Source: Gilliamella apicola (GTDB lineage Bacteria > Pseudomonadota > Gammaproteobacteria > Enterobacterales > Orbaceae). From it: a DNA stretch of 64,000 nucleotides. Position numbers and translations under genes: made by a program. Below the pieces are notes generated by a model, which saw only the letters and a program-made list of their open reading frames with translations, was not told the DNA's origin and made no database searches. Numbering within the stretch: the first letter of the stretch is position 1; the number at the start of each line of letters is the position of its first letter. The stretch covers positions 558,001 to 622,000 of the forward strand of contig NZ_CP007445.1 in NCBI RefSeq assembly GCF_000599985.1, read 5' to 3'. This document shows positions 20,865-30,184 of this stretch, in pieces.

Positions 20865-22118
20865 ATGACTGTTGATAAACAACAATATGTTTTATGCTCG
20901 CACTGCGATTTGGTCATAGAATTAGCCGATATAACAATAGGGCATAAAGCTATATGTCCTCGTTGTAATACAATCTTAGCCAAAAAAAGCGTTAATATGA
21001 AATTTCGAGCCGCAATGTATGCTGTTTGTTCACTGATTATGATTATTGTTGCTTGTGGTTTTATTTTTATTGATATTCGCCTAGTCGGTAATTTTAATGG
21101 TGTAAGTGTTTTAGATATACCCAAAACTCTTTTCTTTGATAAATATAGTTATATTTCAGCGCTTTTTATTTTATTTGTTTTAATTTTTCCTATAATAAAT
21201 TTATTAATTATTAGTCTGCTTTGTTCAAAGCTTACAATATCAAAATATCGTAAAAGGGATTTGTTAATTATTTATGAAAAATTTAAACATTGGTGTATGC
21301 CTGAAATATTTATAACTGGCATTTTAGTTAGCTTTGTAAAATTAATGAGTTATGGCAGTATAGGTGTCACAAGTACCTTTTGGGCATTTTGTTTATTTGT
21401 ATTTTTTTATATAAAGGCCCAAGTTATTTTTTCACCAGAAACAATTTGGGAAGAAATTCATACCAATAATTTTGCTCAAACACCTTTAAAAGTAGGTAAA
21501 ACGGCAATTAGCCAAAATTTGAAGTTGTGCGGTTGTTGCCATGCCATGATGCCAATAGCTTATGTCAAATGCCCAAGATGTAAACAAAAAAGTGTCGTGA
21601 GAAATCGCGACAAAATACAGTGGACGATAGCACTGTTAGTTACTTCACTAATTATTTATATTCCTGCAAATGTATTTGGGATTATGATAACAGTCGTTTT
21701 TGGTTCACCATCAACTTCGACAATTATGGATGGTGTTATTTATATGTGGCAGGCGGGAGATGTACCTGTGGCATTAGTTATTTTTATTGCTAGCATAGTT
21801 ATTCCAATTTTGAAAATAATTTCATTAAGTTGGCTTTGCTATTTTGCAATAGCAGTGAAAAGAAAAAATAAACATGATTGCCTAAAAATGAAGAAATTAT
21901 ATGGTGCTGTTGAATTTATTGGTAAATGGTCAATGATTGATATATTTGTTGTATCAGTTGTCTGTTCACTAGTTAGAAATCAACAAATGATGGGAGTTTA
22001 TCCTGATATAGGCGTTACATTTTTCGCAACTGTTGTGATTATCACTATGATTGCATCGCAAAAATTTGATCCGCGTTTAATTTGGGATCGCTCTACAGTT
22101 AAAAGTTATAATAAATAG
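20865..22118 (+). CDS. pqiA: intermembrane transport protein PqiA
   Basis: A 417-residue inner-membrane protein, the same length as E. coli PqiA, which works with the PqiB tunnel in lipid traffic between inner and outer membranes. It has two PqiA repeats, each a four-cysteine zinc ribbon followed by four membrane helices: Cys11, Cys14, Cys31, Cys34, then Cys223, Cys226, Cys237, Cys240. It is the first gene of pqiABC, 7 bases before pqiB. Paraquat/SoxRS induction is known in E. coli; I see no clear SoxS box here. Confidence 0.94.
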   Translation: MTVDKQQYVLCSHCDLVIELADITIGHKAICPRCNTILAKKSVNMKFRAAMYAVCSLIMIIVACGFIFIDIRLVGNFNGVSVLDIPKTLFFDKYSYISALFILFVLIFPIINLLIISLLCSKLTISKYRKRDLLIIYEKFKHWCMPEIFITGILVSFVKLMSYGSIGVTSTFWAFCLFVFFYIKAQVIFSPETIWEEIHTNNFAQTPLKVGKTAISQNLKLCGCCHAMMPIAYVKCPRCKQKSVVRNRDKIQWTIALLVTSLIIYIPANVFGIMITVVFGSPSTSTIMDGVIYMWQAGDVPVALVIFIASIVIPILKIISLSWLCYFAIAVKRKNKHDCLKMKKLYGAVEFIGKWSMIDIFVVSVVCSLVRNQQMMGVYPDIGVTFFATVVIITMIASQKFDPRLIWDRSTVKSYNK

Positions 22119-22125
22119 GAACACT

Positions 22126-23763
22126 ATGGCAACATCAAGTAAATTAGCGAAAATCATCAAAATTAGAGCTATATCGGCAATATGGATTATTCCGATAGTT
22201 ACTGCAATTGTTGGTCTTTGGATCATCTATTCTCATTTTGCTGATAGAGGAACTCCTTTTACCTTACTTGCGAAAGATGCAAGTGGTATTGTTGCAGGGA
22301 AAACAGTTATTAAAAATCGCAGTGTTGATATCGGTATTGTTGATGAAGTGACTTTATCAAAAGATTTTGAAAAAGTAGTTATTAAAGGTCGAATCTATAA
22401 TGATATGGAACCACTTCTTAAAAATGACTCTATTTTTTGGGTTGTCAAACCAGAAATTGGCCGAGATGGTGTAACAGGCTTAGGTACTATTTTATCAGGG
22501 GTTTATATAGAGTTAGCATCAGGAAACGATACACATAGCTTCAAAAATAATCCATTTATACTATCAGATAACCCACCATTATCCGATCCAAGTATTAAAG
22601 GCATTCGAGTCAATCTTGAAAGTGATCAAAATGGTGTAATTCCGCGTGGAGCGTCCGTGATGTTTCATGGTTATCGTGTTGGTAATGTTGAGACTTCAGA
22701 ATTTGATGTTGATTCACGAAAAATGAAATATCAAATTTTTATTACCAAACCTTATGATGCTTTAGTCACTCAAAATGTTCGTTTTTGGAAAGAAGGAGGT
22801 ATTGATTTATCACTTTCTTCATCTGGTGCAAGTCTGAACGTGCCTTCTTTAGATGTATTAATGTCGGGTGGTATTAGTTTTGATTTACCTGATGGCTCAA
22901 AGTTAGGCGCACCAGCTGAGCAACATGCCGTATATAAATTATATGAAGATAAAAAATCAATTCAAGATTCTCAATATACAGAATATAAAGAATTTCTGAT
23001 TATGCTTTCTGAATCCATATCTGGGTTGGTTGAAGGTGCACCTGTTGAATATCATGGTATTCGCCTAGGTACGGTATCTAAAGTACCATTCTATACAGCT
23101 GAAATGTTAAATAAAACATTTATTTTAAATCAAAAAGTACCTGTATTAATTAGGATTGAGCCAGATCGCTTATCTGAGTTGGTTGATGAAAAGATCGATA
23201 TTGCTACCTTAATTATGGATGAACAAAAAAATGGTTTAAGAGCCTCGTTAAAAACTTCAAATATGTTTACAGGTGCGCTTTATATTGATCTTGATTTTTA
23301 TCCTGAATTAAAAAATAAATATAACGCCAAATTAAGCACTCTATATGGTTATAACACAATAGAAACAACATCAACAGGTATTGCACAGATTCAGGCCAAG
23401 GTGATGCAGTTATTAGACAATTTCAATAATTTACCATTGAATAATACTATGACGGAATTTAATAAATCGTTAGCTTCAACTCAGCGCTTAATGAATTCAT
23501 TAAATCAAATTATGGCAAGTAATGAAATGCAAAACATACCTAAAGATCTACAAGAAACTCTAAGAACGTTAAACGAAACCATGAAAGGCATACAACCAGG
23601 TTCAGAACTTAATAAGCAAATGAATGAAAGTCTACAAAAAGTTCAACAAATGATGGATGAATTAACACCATTACTTAATACACTCAATGATAAAAGTAAT
23701 GCATTGATTTTCTCTGCTCCAAATAAGAAAGACCAAGAACCGAAAGCGAAAGGTAAAAAGTAA
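22126..23763 (+). CDS. pqiB: intermembrane transport protein PqiB (MCE)
   Basis: A 545-residue MCE protein (E. coli PqiB 546) with one N-terminal membrane anchor (about 16-37) and three MCE domains (roughly 40-135, 155-265 and 280-395), followed by a long helical C-terminus (about 410-530) that forms the needle-like hexameric tunnel across the periplasm. The helical part shows regular heptads rich in N, L, M and Q. It sits between pqiA and pqiC and shares a TAATG junction with pqiC. Confidence 0.95.
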   Translation: MATSSKLAKIIKIRAISAIWIIPIVTAIVGLWIIYSHFADRGTPFTLLAKDASGIVAGKTVIKNRSVDIGIVDEVTLSKDFEKVVIKGRIYNDMEPLLKNDSIFWVVKPEIGRDGVTGLGTILSGVYIELASGNDTHSFKNNPFILSDNPPLSDPSIKGIRVNLESDQNGVIPRGASVMFHGYRVGNVETSEFDVDSRKMKYQIFITKPYDALVTQNVRFWKEGGIDLSLSSSGASLNVPSLDVLMSGGISFDLPDGSKLGAPAEQHAVYKLYEDKKSIQDSQYTEYKEFLIMLSESISGLVEGAPVEYHGIRLGTVSKVPFYTAEMLNKTFILNQKVPVLIRIEPDRLSELVDEKIDIATLIMDEQKNGLRASLKTSNMFTGALYIDLDFYPELKNKYNAKLSTLYGYNTIETTSTGIAQIQAKVMQLLDNFNNLPLNNTMTEFNKSLASTQRLMNSLNQIMASNEMQNIPKDLQETLRTLNETMKGIQPGSELNKQMNESLQKVQQMMDELTPLLNTLNDKSNALIFSAPNKKDQEPKAKGKK

Positions 23764-24347
23764 TGAATAAAATGATGCGAAATTTCCTTATAACATTTTG
23801 TGGAACTGCATTAATGTTACTCGTTGGCTGTTCAGCGAACACGCAAGATAAAAGTTATTTCCAATTAGCTAGTAATTTGCCTGTTCAAACACCAAAAACA
23901 ATGAAATCAACTAATCGTTTTCTAAAGATCGATTCCATTGATGTCGCCAGTTTTTTAAATAAATCTGGTATTGTTTTGCAAACAGAAGATATCAAATATG
24001 TTACAGCTATAAATAATCTATGGGTTTCGACGCTTTCTCAACAGCTTGAAGAACGATTAGTACAAGATTTAAGTTTGTTACTGCCAGATTATTTGATTTC
24101 GAGTAAGTCGCTAGCAACTCCAACATTAACCGTTAAACTTTTTATTGATGGTTTTCATGGTGGATACAATGGCGATGCGATTATAAAGGGACGTTGGATT
24201 GTTACAAACAATAAAAACCATATCGAAACAAAACCATTTGAACGACATATTCCATTAGCCAGAAATGGTTATGATGCTTTAGTTAAAGCGTTGTCAAAAG
24301 GATGGCAAGAAGAAGAGCAAGATTTTGCTAATTCTATAAAATATTAA
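23763..24347 (+). CDS. pqiC: outer-membrane lipoprotein PqiC
   Basis: A 194-residue lipoprotein of the PqiC/YmbA family (DUF330-type fold), which caps the PqiB tunnel at the outer membrane. The signal peptide ends in lipobox LVGC, with Cys23 as the lipidation site. The body shows the YFQLAS opening and the central RWIVTNN strand expected of the family. The ATG overlaps the pqiB stop by one base (TAATG), so it is the coupled last gene of the operon; a strong hairpin follows. Confidence 0.92.
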   Translation: MNKMMRNFLITFCGTALMLLVGCSANTQDKSYFQLASNLPVQTPKTMKSTNRFLKIDSIDVASFLNKSGIVLQTEDIKYVTAINNLWVSTLSQQLEERLVQDLSLLLPDYLISSKSLATPTLTVKLFIDGFHGGYNGDAIIKGRWIVTNNKNHIETKPFERHIPLARNGYDALVKALSKGWQEEEQDFANSIKY

Positions 24348-24354
24348 ATTAATA

Positions 24355-24386
24355 AAACATTCCGCCACCATTCTGGCGGAATGTTT
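24355..24386 (+). terminator. 13-bp perfect hairpin between pqiC and pabB
   Basis: AAACATTCCGCCA (24355-24367) pairs fully with TGGCGGAATGTTT (24374-24386), loop CCATTC, between convergent genes. The U-run is weak on both strands, so it probably acts as a bidirectional end or barrier. Confidence 0.7.
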
Positions 24387-24399
24387 CAATAATAGTAGA

Positions 24400-26154
24400 T
24401 CACAACATCTGCTTGAACCGATCAAATACCTTATCATCAATTTCAACCCATTTGCGAACACTATTAATAAAAGCAATTTTATCAGCCTTTAATAATTCAT
24501 CGATTAAAATTGTTTTTTCAATTATTTGTTTTTGATCCAAATAAAATTGTCGCATAGTACCAGCCAATAATCCCGATTTAATTTTAGGTGTAACCCATTG
24601 ATTATTAATTAACAGCACAAGATTACCGTTAACAAATTCAGTTATTTCATTGTGTTGATTAAAATTAATATATTCTTTACCTATCGTTAGTTGCGGAAAA
24701 TGTTCACGGTTTGATGTTTTGTGATATAAATAGATATTTTTATTATTCACACATTGTGGTGCAAGTGTGATTTCATTGATTTTCATTGGTGTGCTAATAA
24801 TGTCTTTACTAATATCATATCGACCATCTTGTTGTAGTAACACTCTGACTTTATAAATACTTTCACATTCTTCATCGGCTAATTTAATCAATTGCAGCTT
24901 GATAGAGTTAATGTCACATTTAAAATCAAAATAGTAAGCCGAATCGGCAAGTCTAGTTAAATGTTCATTAAGTAGTAAAAATCGCCCTTTTTCTAACAGT
25001 AATGATTCAATAAGATATTGGGGGAACCTTGCTGTGCGGTTTAATATAGCGGTTTTTGCTAAGATTTCACTATATTCATCGTGCGATGTTGAATCCCAAG
25101 TTATCCCACCTCCAACACCATAATGCATCTGCTGATTGTGAATTGTTAATGTACGAATGGGTATATTAAATATTGCAGTTTTCATATAGGGAGTAATGTA
25201 ACCTATGGTCCCACAATATACACCTCTAGGTGAATTTTCAGTGTCTGCAATGATTTGCATTGTGCTTGTTTTAGGCGCTCCAGTAATTGAACCACAAGGA
25301 AACAATGCTTGAAAAATTTGATATAAACTAACCTTTTCAGCCAACTCGGCTTGAATGGTTGAGGTTAACTGCCAAAGGGTAGGGTATTTCTCGGCAGAAA
25401 ATAATTTTGGGACAACGACCGAGCCAGCTTTAGCAATTCGGCTTAAATCATTACGTAGTAAATCAACAATCATCATATTTTCAGCCTGATTTTTCTCAGA
25501 AAATAATGTCTCTAACTGTTGATTATCATGGTAAATATTTAAACCTCGAGCGGCAGTTCCTTTCATCGGTTTTGTTGTGATTGTTTGATTATCTAACTTA
25601 AAAAATAGTTCAGGAGAAATCGATAAAATCTGATAATTTTCAAATTCAAGATAAGCACAATAATTCGCTTGGTTATTTTCTTGTAAAAATTTGTAATAAT
25701 CATAGGCATTATCATTAAATGGTGCACTAAATTGAATCGTGTAGTTGGTTTGATATGTATTTCCCGATTCAATCTGCCTACGAATATAGTCAATTTTTTG
25801 GTTATATTCTTCAATTGAAGTGTCACATTTTAAATCGAAATGACAAGGTTTGTAATCGCTTTTTGTTAATGATTCAACTATTGAATAATCTTGATAAATA
25901 CCAAATAGTAGTACAGGTAGCGTATTGTCTGATTTTTGGATATTCTTGGTTTTATTTGCTTGATTAAATCCCATTGCACTTTCATAAGCAAGATAACCAA
26001 CCGCATAGAAACCTTGCTGTATGAACATTTCGATTGCATCTAATTGTTGTTTAACCGTAGTGTAATCGTTGGATCTCAAAATCGTAATAGGATCAGAAAA
26101 ACATTTCTGTTGACCTTCAAAATCAATATAAACTTTCATATTAATATTACTCAT
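24400..26154 (-). CDS. pabB: aminodeoxychorismate synthase component I fused to aminodeoxychorismate lyase
   Basis: A 584-residue fusion. Residues 1 to about 370 are the chorismate-binding PabB part (PMKGT with the covalent-intermediate lysine Lys198, SITGAPK at 289-295, GVGGGITWDS). Residues about 378-584 are a class-IV PLP aminotransferase fold like PabC (LIESLLLEKGRFLLLNEHL, a YHKTS lysine, FVNGNLVLL). It should convert chorismate and ammonia to p-aminobenzoate for folate in one polypeptide; E. coli uses separate genes. The gene overlaps pabA by 8 bases, so glutaminase and synthase are made together. An in-frame ATG five codons later is an alternative start. Confidence 0.93.
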   Translation of the reverse strand: MSNINMKVYIDFEGQQKCFSDPITILRSNDYTTVKQQLDAIEMFIQQGFYAVGYLAYESAMGFNQANKTKNIQKSDNTLPVLLFGIYQDYSIVESLTKSDYKPCHFDLKCDTSIEEYNQKIDYIRRQIESGNTYQTNYTIQFSAPFNDNAYDYYKFLQENNQANYCAYLEFENYQILSISPELFFKLDNQTITTKPMKGTAARGLNIYHDNQQLETLFSEKNQAENMMIVDLLRNDLSRIAKAGSVVVPKLFSAEKYPTLWQLTSTIQAELAEKVSLYQIFQALFPCGSITGAPKTSTMQIIADTENSPRGVYCGTIGYITPYMKTAIFNIPIRTLTIHNQQMHYGVGGGITWDSTSHDEYSEILAKTAILNRTARFPQYLIESLLLEKGRFLLLNEHLTRLADSAYYFDFKCDINSIKLQLIKLADEECESIYKVRVLLQQDGRYDISKDIISTPMKINEITLAPQCVNNKNIYLYHKTSNREHFPQLTIGKEYINFNQHNEITEFVNGNLVLLINNQWVTPKIKSGLLAGTMRQFYLDQKQIIEKTILIDELLKADKIAFINSVRKWVEIDDKVFDRFKQML

Positions 26155-26716
26155 AAATAAAATTATGAATCATTTGTAAACCTGATTCTGTTTTAATTGC
26201 TTCTGGATGAAATTGCACGGATTCAATGGGTAATGTTTTATGTCGTAATCCCATAATTAATCCTTGTTTGTTACGAGCGGTAACTATGAGAGGTGACTTT
26301 GTTTGAGATAAATTATCGTCAGCAATTAAAGAGTGATAGCGAACTACAGAAAGAGGGTTTTTAATGCCTCTAAATAATCCTTGACCATCATGAATAATTT
26401 CATCGATTTTACCGTGCATAGGCATAGGTGCTTTGCAAATGGAATAACCATAATACTGTGCAATTGTTTGATGACCCAAACAGATACCTAATATTGGACA
26501 ACAATTGGCAAATTCGGCAATCACTGTTAGTGATATTCCAGCATTATCGGGCGTTCCCGGACCAGGTGAAATAATTATTTTAGAAAAAGTTAGCTCTTTT
26601 ATTTGTTCAATGGTCATTTCATCATTTTTTATCACTTGGACTTTTGCACCCAATCGGCATAAATAATCGTAAATATTGAACGTAAAAGAATCATAGTTAT
26701 CTATTAATAGTATCAA
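26147..26716 (-). CDS. pabA: aminodeoxychorismate synthase glutaminase component PabA
   Basis: A 189-residue class-I glutamine amidotransferase (E. coli PabA 187) that feeds ammonia to PabB. The triad is Cys79 (GICLGHQ), His170 and Glu172 (QFHPE). TrpG-type anthranilate synthase subunits are similar, but overlap with pabB settles the role. It starts with TTG: a ggaag ribosome site lies six bases upstream, and no ATG fits the conserved MILLIDNYDSFT start. Confidence 0.95.
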   Translation of the reverse strand: MILLIDNYDSFTFNIYDYLCRLGAKVQVIKNDEMTIEQIKELTFSKIIISPGPGTPDNAGISLTVIAEFANCCPILGICLGHQTIAQYYGYSICKAPMPMHGKIDEIIHDGQGLFRGIKNPLSVVRYHSLIADDNLSQTKSPLIVTARNKQGLIMGLRHKTLPIESVQFHPEAIKTESGLQMIHNFIYE

Positions 26717-26943
26717 AATATCTTCCGTTAATTAAAAAAAGAATTTTTTGTCAACTTGGTGATTATGGAAATCATCATTATAAATGACAAGTCACCATTG
26801 CCGACATTATGATTAAAAATTTCATTTCATTGTTTTGATTAATCAAGCTAGATTTAGTTTAAATCCAGCTATTATTGATGCCATTATACAAGCAAGAAGT
26901 ACTAATAAGAGATGATTACTAACTTAATATTACTTTATTCCTA

Positions 26944-26989
26944 TTTTTTTACTTAAACGTACCCATAACCTGAAACTTTTTGACAAAAA
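26944..26989 (+). repeat. dispersed TKAAAC-N12-TGAAAC element, copy 2
   Basis: T run, TTAAAC-N12-TGAAAC, then CTTTTTGACAAAAAT. The part after the second half-site is identical to the copy beside CRISPR array 1 (53057-53102), 26 kb away, although no CRISPR repeat is near this copy. Confidence 0.6.
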
Positions 26990-27801
26990 TAACTTCTTTT
27001 TGTGATGACACCTACAAAAGTATCTCGATAGTAATATGTTTTATTATTCTTTTTCCTAAATTTAATCTATTAGACTATTATTTAATAGAAATAACAAAAC
27101 AAAATAGATGTTTTATAAACTCTTATTTGAGTTAATTATTAAACTCACCGAAATGAAATATTAATTAAATTTTTCACAGACTTGTTTATTCGAGAATACA
27201 AAAAGTAACATTTCAACAAATGCAAGCAACTTTAAAAAAGCATTTTTTAATGCCGAATTATTAGAATTATAAGAGGAAATATGTGCATAAATATATACTG
27301 AATATATTCCTGATATGATTTATTCTCATAGGTTAAATCTTGTTAATAGTACAGTTGGCTAATTTTTTATTACATTAATTTATACGTTGACCTTCAAGTT
27401 AAATAAACAAATATTGACAATTTTGGTAAAAGAAATAGAAAGTTAATAAAAATAATGATTCAAAAACTATGTTTCAGAACAGGCACGTTAATTTGTTGAA
27501 AATCTTAGCTGTCATAAATATTAAAATTTATGGTGAGATAATCAACTTCATTGTGAGGAAATACATCTTATTCATTGTAAATTTTTTTATTCATAAAGTC
27601 TGGAGGTTATAAATATAACCTTTATTCAATACTACTTTTTTATCTATACAAAATATATCAATATTAATTTTGATAATTTTTTTAAAATTAACTTAATAAC
27701 TTCATGATAACTATCTATTTAATTTAATAATTCTTCCATCCATTCAATTTATTGTTAAAACATCTGCTAAACCTCATTTCAATACGATATTTCCTGCATA
27801 A

Positions 27802-27817
27802 TGTGATCTTTCTCACA
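27802..27817 (+). promoter_or_regulatory. CRP (cAMP receptor protein) site of the rsp operon
   Basis: TGTGA-N6-TCACA, a perfect match to the CRP core. A -10-like element at 27838-27843 would place transcription near 27851, so the site would be centred near -41.5 (class II activation). The rspAB promoter of E. coli is also CRP-activated. Confidence 0.85.
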
Positions 27818-27857
27818 AAACCATTCTAATCTACTTGTATGGTAGCATTTGATCGAT

Positions 27858-27879
27858 TAATTTGTTGCTGCACAAATTA
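27858..27879 (+). promoter_or_regulatory. candidate RspR operator
   Basis: Perfect inverted repeat TAATTTGT-N6-ACAAATTA just downstream of the predicted start of transcription and 15 bases before the rspA ATG. The position suits repression by the GntR-type regulator encoded at the end of the locus. Assignment to RspR is inference. Confidence 0.5.
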
Positions 27880-27894
27880 TTAATGAGGTAATCA

Positions 27895-29109
27895 ATGAAA
27901 ATCGTAAAAGCAGAAGTTTTTGTATGCAGTCCTGGACGAAACTTCGTCACATTAAAAATAACTACAGATCAAGGTATTTATGGTATTGGTGATGCAACAC
28001 TTAATGGGCGTGAATTATCAGTAGCTTCTTATCTTAAAGATCATCTTTGTCCTCAACTTATTGGGCGTGATCCTCATCAAATTGAAGATATTTTTCAATA
28101 TTTTTATAAAGGAGCTTATTGGCGTCGAGGTCCAGTGACAATGTCAGCGATATCGGCAATTGATATGGCGTTATGGGATATAAAAGGTAAAGTTGCCAAT
28201 ATGCCGCTTTATCAATTATTAGGTGGTGCTTCACGTACTGGCGTAATGGTGTATTGCCATACCACTGGTAAAGATATCGAAGAAGCATTAGATGATTATG
28301 CTAAACATAAAGAGATGGGCTTCAAAGCAATTCGAGTGCAATGTGGTATACCGGGAATGAAAACGACATATGGTCAGAGTAAAGGGAAAAATCTTGCATA
28401 CGAACCTGCTACGCGTGGCAACTATCCTGAAGAGCAGTTTTGGGCAACGGATAAATACTTAGACTTTACGCCAAAATTATTTGAAGCCGTAAGAAACAAA
28501 TTCGGTTTTAACGAGCATTTATTACATGATATGCACCATCGTTTAACTCCAATTGAAGCTGCACGTTTTGGTAAAAGTATAGAAGATTATCGTCTTTTTT
28601 GGATGGAAGATCCAACACCAGCTGAAAATCAAGAATGCTTCCGTTTAATTCGTCAACACACTGTAACACCAATTGCAGTTGGTGAAGTATTTAACAGCAT
28701 TTGGGATTGTAAACAGCTAATTGAAGAACAACTTATCGATTACATTCGAACCACAATAACCCATGCTGGTGGTATCACTCACATGCGTCGTATTGCTGAT
28801 TTTGCTGCACTTTATCAAGTCAGGACTGGTTCTCATGGACCTTCTGATTTATCACCAATTTGTCATGCTGCAGCGCTACATTTTGATATGTGGGTACCTA
28901 ACTTTGGTGTTCAAGAATTTATGGGTTATTCAGAGCAGATGTTAGAAGTCTTTTCCCCAAATTGGACCTTCAATGATGGCTATATGCATCCTAGTGACAA
29001 ACCTGGTTTAGGTATCGATTTTGATGAAAAACTAGCCGCTAAATATCCATACAACCCCGCTTATTTGCCAATTGCTCGTTTAGAAGATGGCACTTTGTGG
29101 AATTGGTAA
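27895..29109 (+). CDS. rspA: mannonate-dehydratase-family protein RspA
   Basis: A 404-residue enolase-superfamily protein, the same length as E. coli RspA and closely similar along its whole length. Metal ligands are Asp212 (HDMHH), Glu238 (MEDP) and Glu264 (VGEVF); the C-terminus LEDGTLWNW is conserved. RspA-type proteins belong to the D-mannonate dehydratase family, some with low dehydratase activity on sugar acids, and were first named starvation-sensing. It heads rspA-rspB-ydfJ-ydfI behind a CRP site, so a role in catabolism of a hexonate is likely. Confidence 0.95.
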   Translation: MKIVKAEVFVCSPGRNFVTLKITTDQGIYGIGDATLNGRELSVASYLKDHLCPQLIGRDPHQIEDIFQYFYKGAYWRRGPVTMSAISAIDMALWDIKGKVANMPLYQLLGGASRTGVMVYCHTTGKDIEEALDDYAKHKEMGFKAIRVQCGIPGMKTTYGQSKGKNLAYEPATRGNYPEEQFWATDKYLDFTPKLFEAVRNKFGFNEHLLHDMHHRLTPIEAARFGKSIEDYRLFWMEDPTPAENQECFRLIRQHTVTPIAVGEVFNSIWDCKQLIEEQLIDYIRTTITHAGGITHMRRIADFAALYQVRTGSHGPSDLSPICHAAALHFDMWVPNFGVQEFMGYSEQMLEVFSPNWTFNDGYMHPSDKPGLGIDFDEKLAAKYPYNPAYLPIARLEDGTLWNW

Positions 29110-29124
29110 GTTAAAGGAGTTTAT

Positions 29125-30141
29125 ATGAAAAGTGTTGCAATAAAACAACCTAATGAATTAGTAATCGAGGAACGTGAAGTTCCTCAACCTAAATCAGGTG
29201 AAGTTAGAGTAAAAGTAAAATTAGCCGGTATTTGTGGTTCAGATAGTCATATTTACCGCGGTCATAATCCTTTCGCTAAATATCCAAGAGTAATTGGACA
29301 TGAGTTTTTTGGGGTGATTGATGCTGTTGGGGAGGGTGTCGATCAATCAAGAATTGGTGAGCGTGTTTCTGTCGATCCAGTGATTAGCTGTGGATGTTGT
29401 TATCCATGTTCTGTTGGTCGCCCTAATGTTTGTTCATCTTTAACTGTATTAGGAGTTCATCGTGATGGCGGATTTAGTCAATATGCAGTTGTACCAAGTA
29501 AAAATGCTTATGTAATACCAAATGAAATCGATGATGAATTTGCTGTAATGATAGAGCCTTTCACAATAGCGGCTAATGCAACTGCACAACTAAAACCGAC
29601 CCAAAATGATGTTGCATTAATTTATGGCGCAGGCCCAATGGGATTAACTTCAGTGCAAGCCCTAAAAGGTGTGTATAACGTTAAAGAAGTTATTGTTGTC
29701 GATCGCATTGATGAGCGTTTAGCTATGGCAAAAAGTAGTGGTGCTGATCGGACAATTAATAACACATCATTATCTTTAAAAGATGAATTAGATAAATTGA
29801 ATATCAAACCAACAGTAATCATTGATGCAGCTTGTCATCCTTCAATTTTACAAGAAGCAATTACAATTGCATCGCCAGCAGCAAGAATTCTTATCATGGG
29901 CTTTTCAAGCGATCCATGCCAAATAACACAACAAGGCATTACCAGCAAAGAGCTTTCTATTTTCTCGTCACGACTCAATGCTAATAAATTCCCAATCGTT
30001 ATTGATTGGTTAAACAAAAAATTAATTGATCCTAAAAAACTGATTACTCATCGATTTGATTATACGGATGTAGTTCAGGCTATCCAAACTTTCGAAAAAG
30101 ATCAGAAACAGTGTTGTAAGGTTTTATTAACTTTTAGTTAA
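29125..30141 (+). CDS. rspB: zinc-dependent dehydrogenase RspB
   Basis: A 338-residue zinc MDR dehydrogenase (E. coli RspB 339). The catalytic zinc set is Cys37, His59, Glu60; the structural zinc set Cys89, Cys92, Cys95, Cys103. The Rossmann motif GAGPMG follows in VALIYGAGPMGL. It is 15 bases after rspA with an aaaggag ribosome site. It probably oxidises a sugar acid (L-gulonate or similar) to feed the dehydratase/reductase route; the substrate is inferred from neighbours. Confidence 0.94.
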   Translation: MKSVAIKQPNELVIEEREVPQPKSGEVRVKVKLAGICGSDSHIYRGHNPFAKYPRVIGHEFFGVIDAVGEGVDQSRIGERVSVDPVISCGCCYPCSVGRPNVCSSLTVLGVHRDGGFSQYAVVPSKNAYVIPNEIDDEFAVMIEPFTIAANATAQLKPTQNDVALIYGAGPMGLTSVQALKGVYNVKEVIVVDRIDERLAMAKSSGADRTINNTSLSLKDELDKLNIKPTVIIDAACHPSILQEAITIASPAARILIMGFSSDPCQITQQGITSKELSIFSSRLNANKFPIVIDWLNKKLIDPKKLITHRFDYTDVVQAIQTFEKDQKQCCKVLLTFS

Positions 30142-30184
30142 GCGAATTTTTCCATACTAAACGATAAGTGAGAGCGAGTAAAAT

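Larger units (their letters stand above)
26717..27894 (+). other. 1.2-kb gene-free region upstream of rspA
   Basis: AT-rich DNA without a plausible gene in any frame. It holds a dispersed element (26944-26989), an 8-bp inverted repeat AGGTTATA/TATAACCT (27604-27621), the perfect CRP site (27802-27817) and the inverted repeat at 27858-27879. The rest looks like decayed sequence or an unrecognised regulatory RNA region. Confidence 0.6.

Noticed and set aside
27604..27621. Inverted repeat AGGTTATA/TATAACCT as an operator or terminator
   Set aside because: Loop too tight, no U-run, 290 bases from any gene; could occur by chance in AT-rich DNA.
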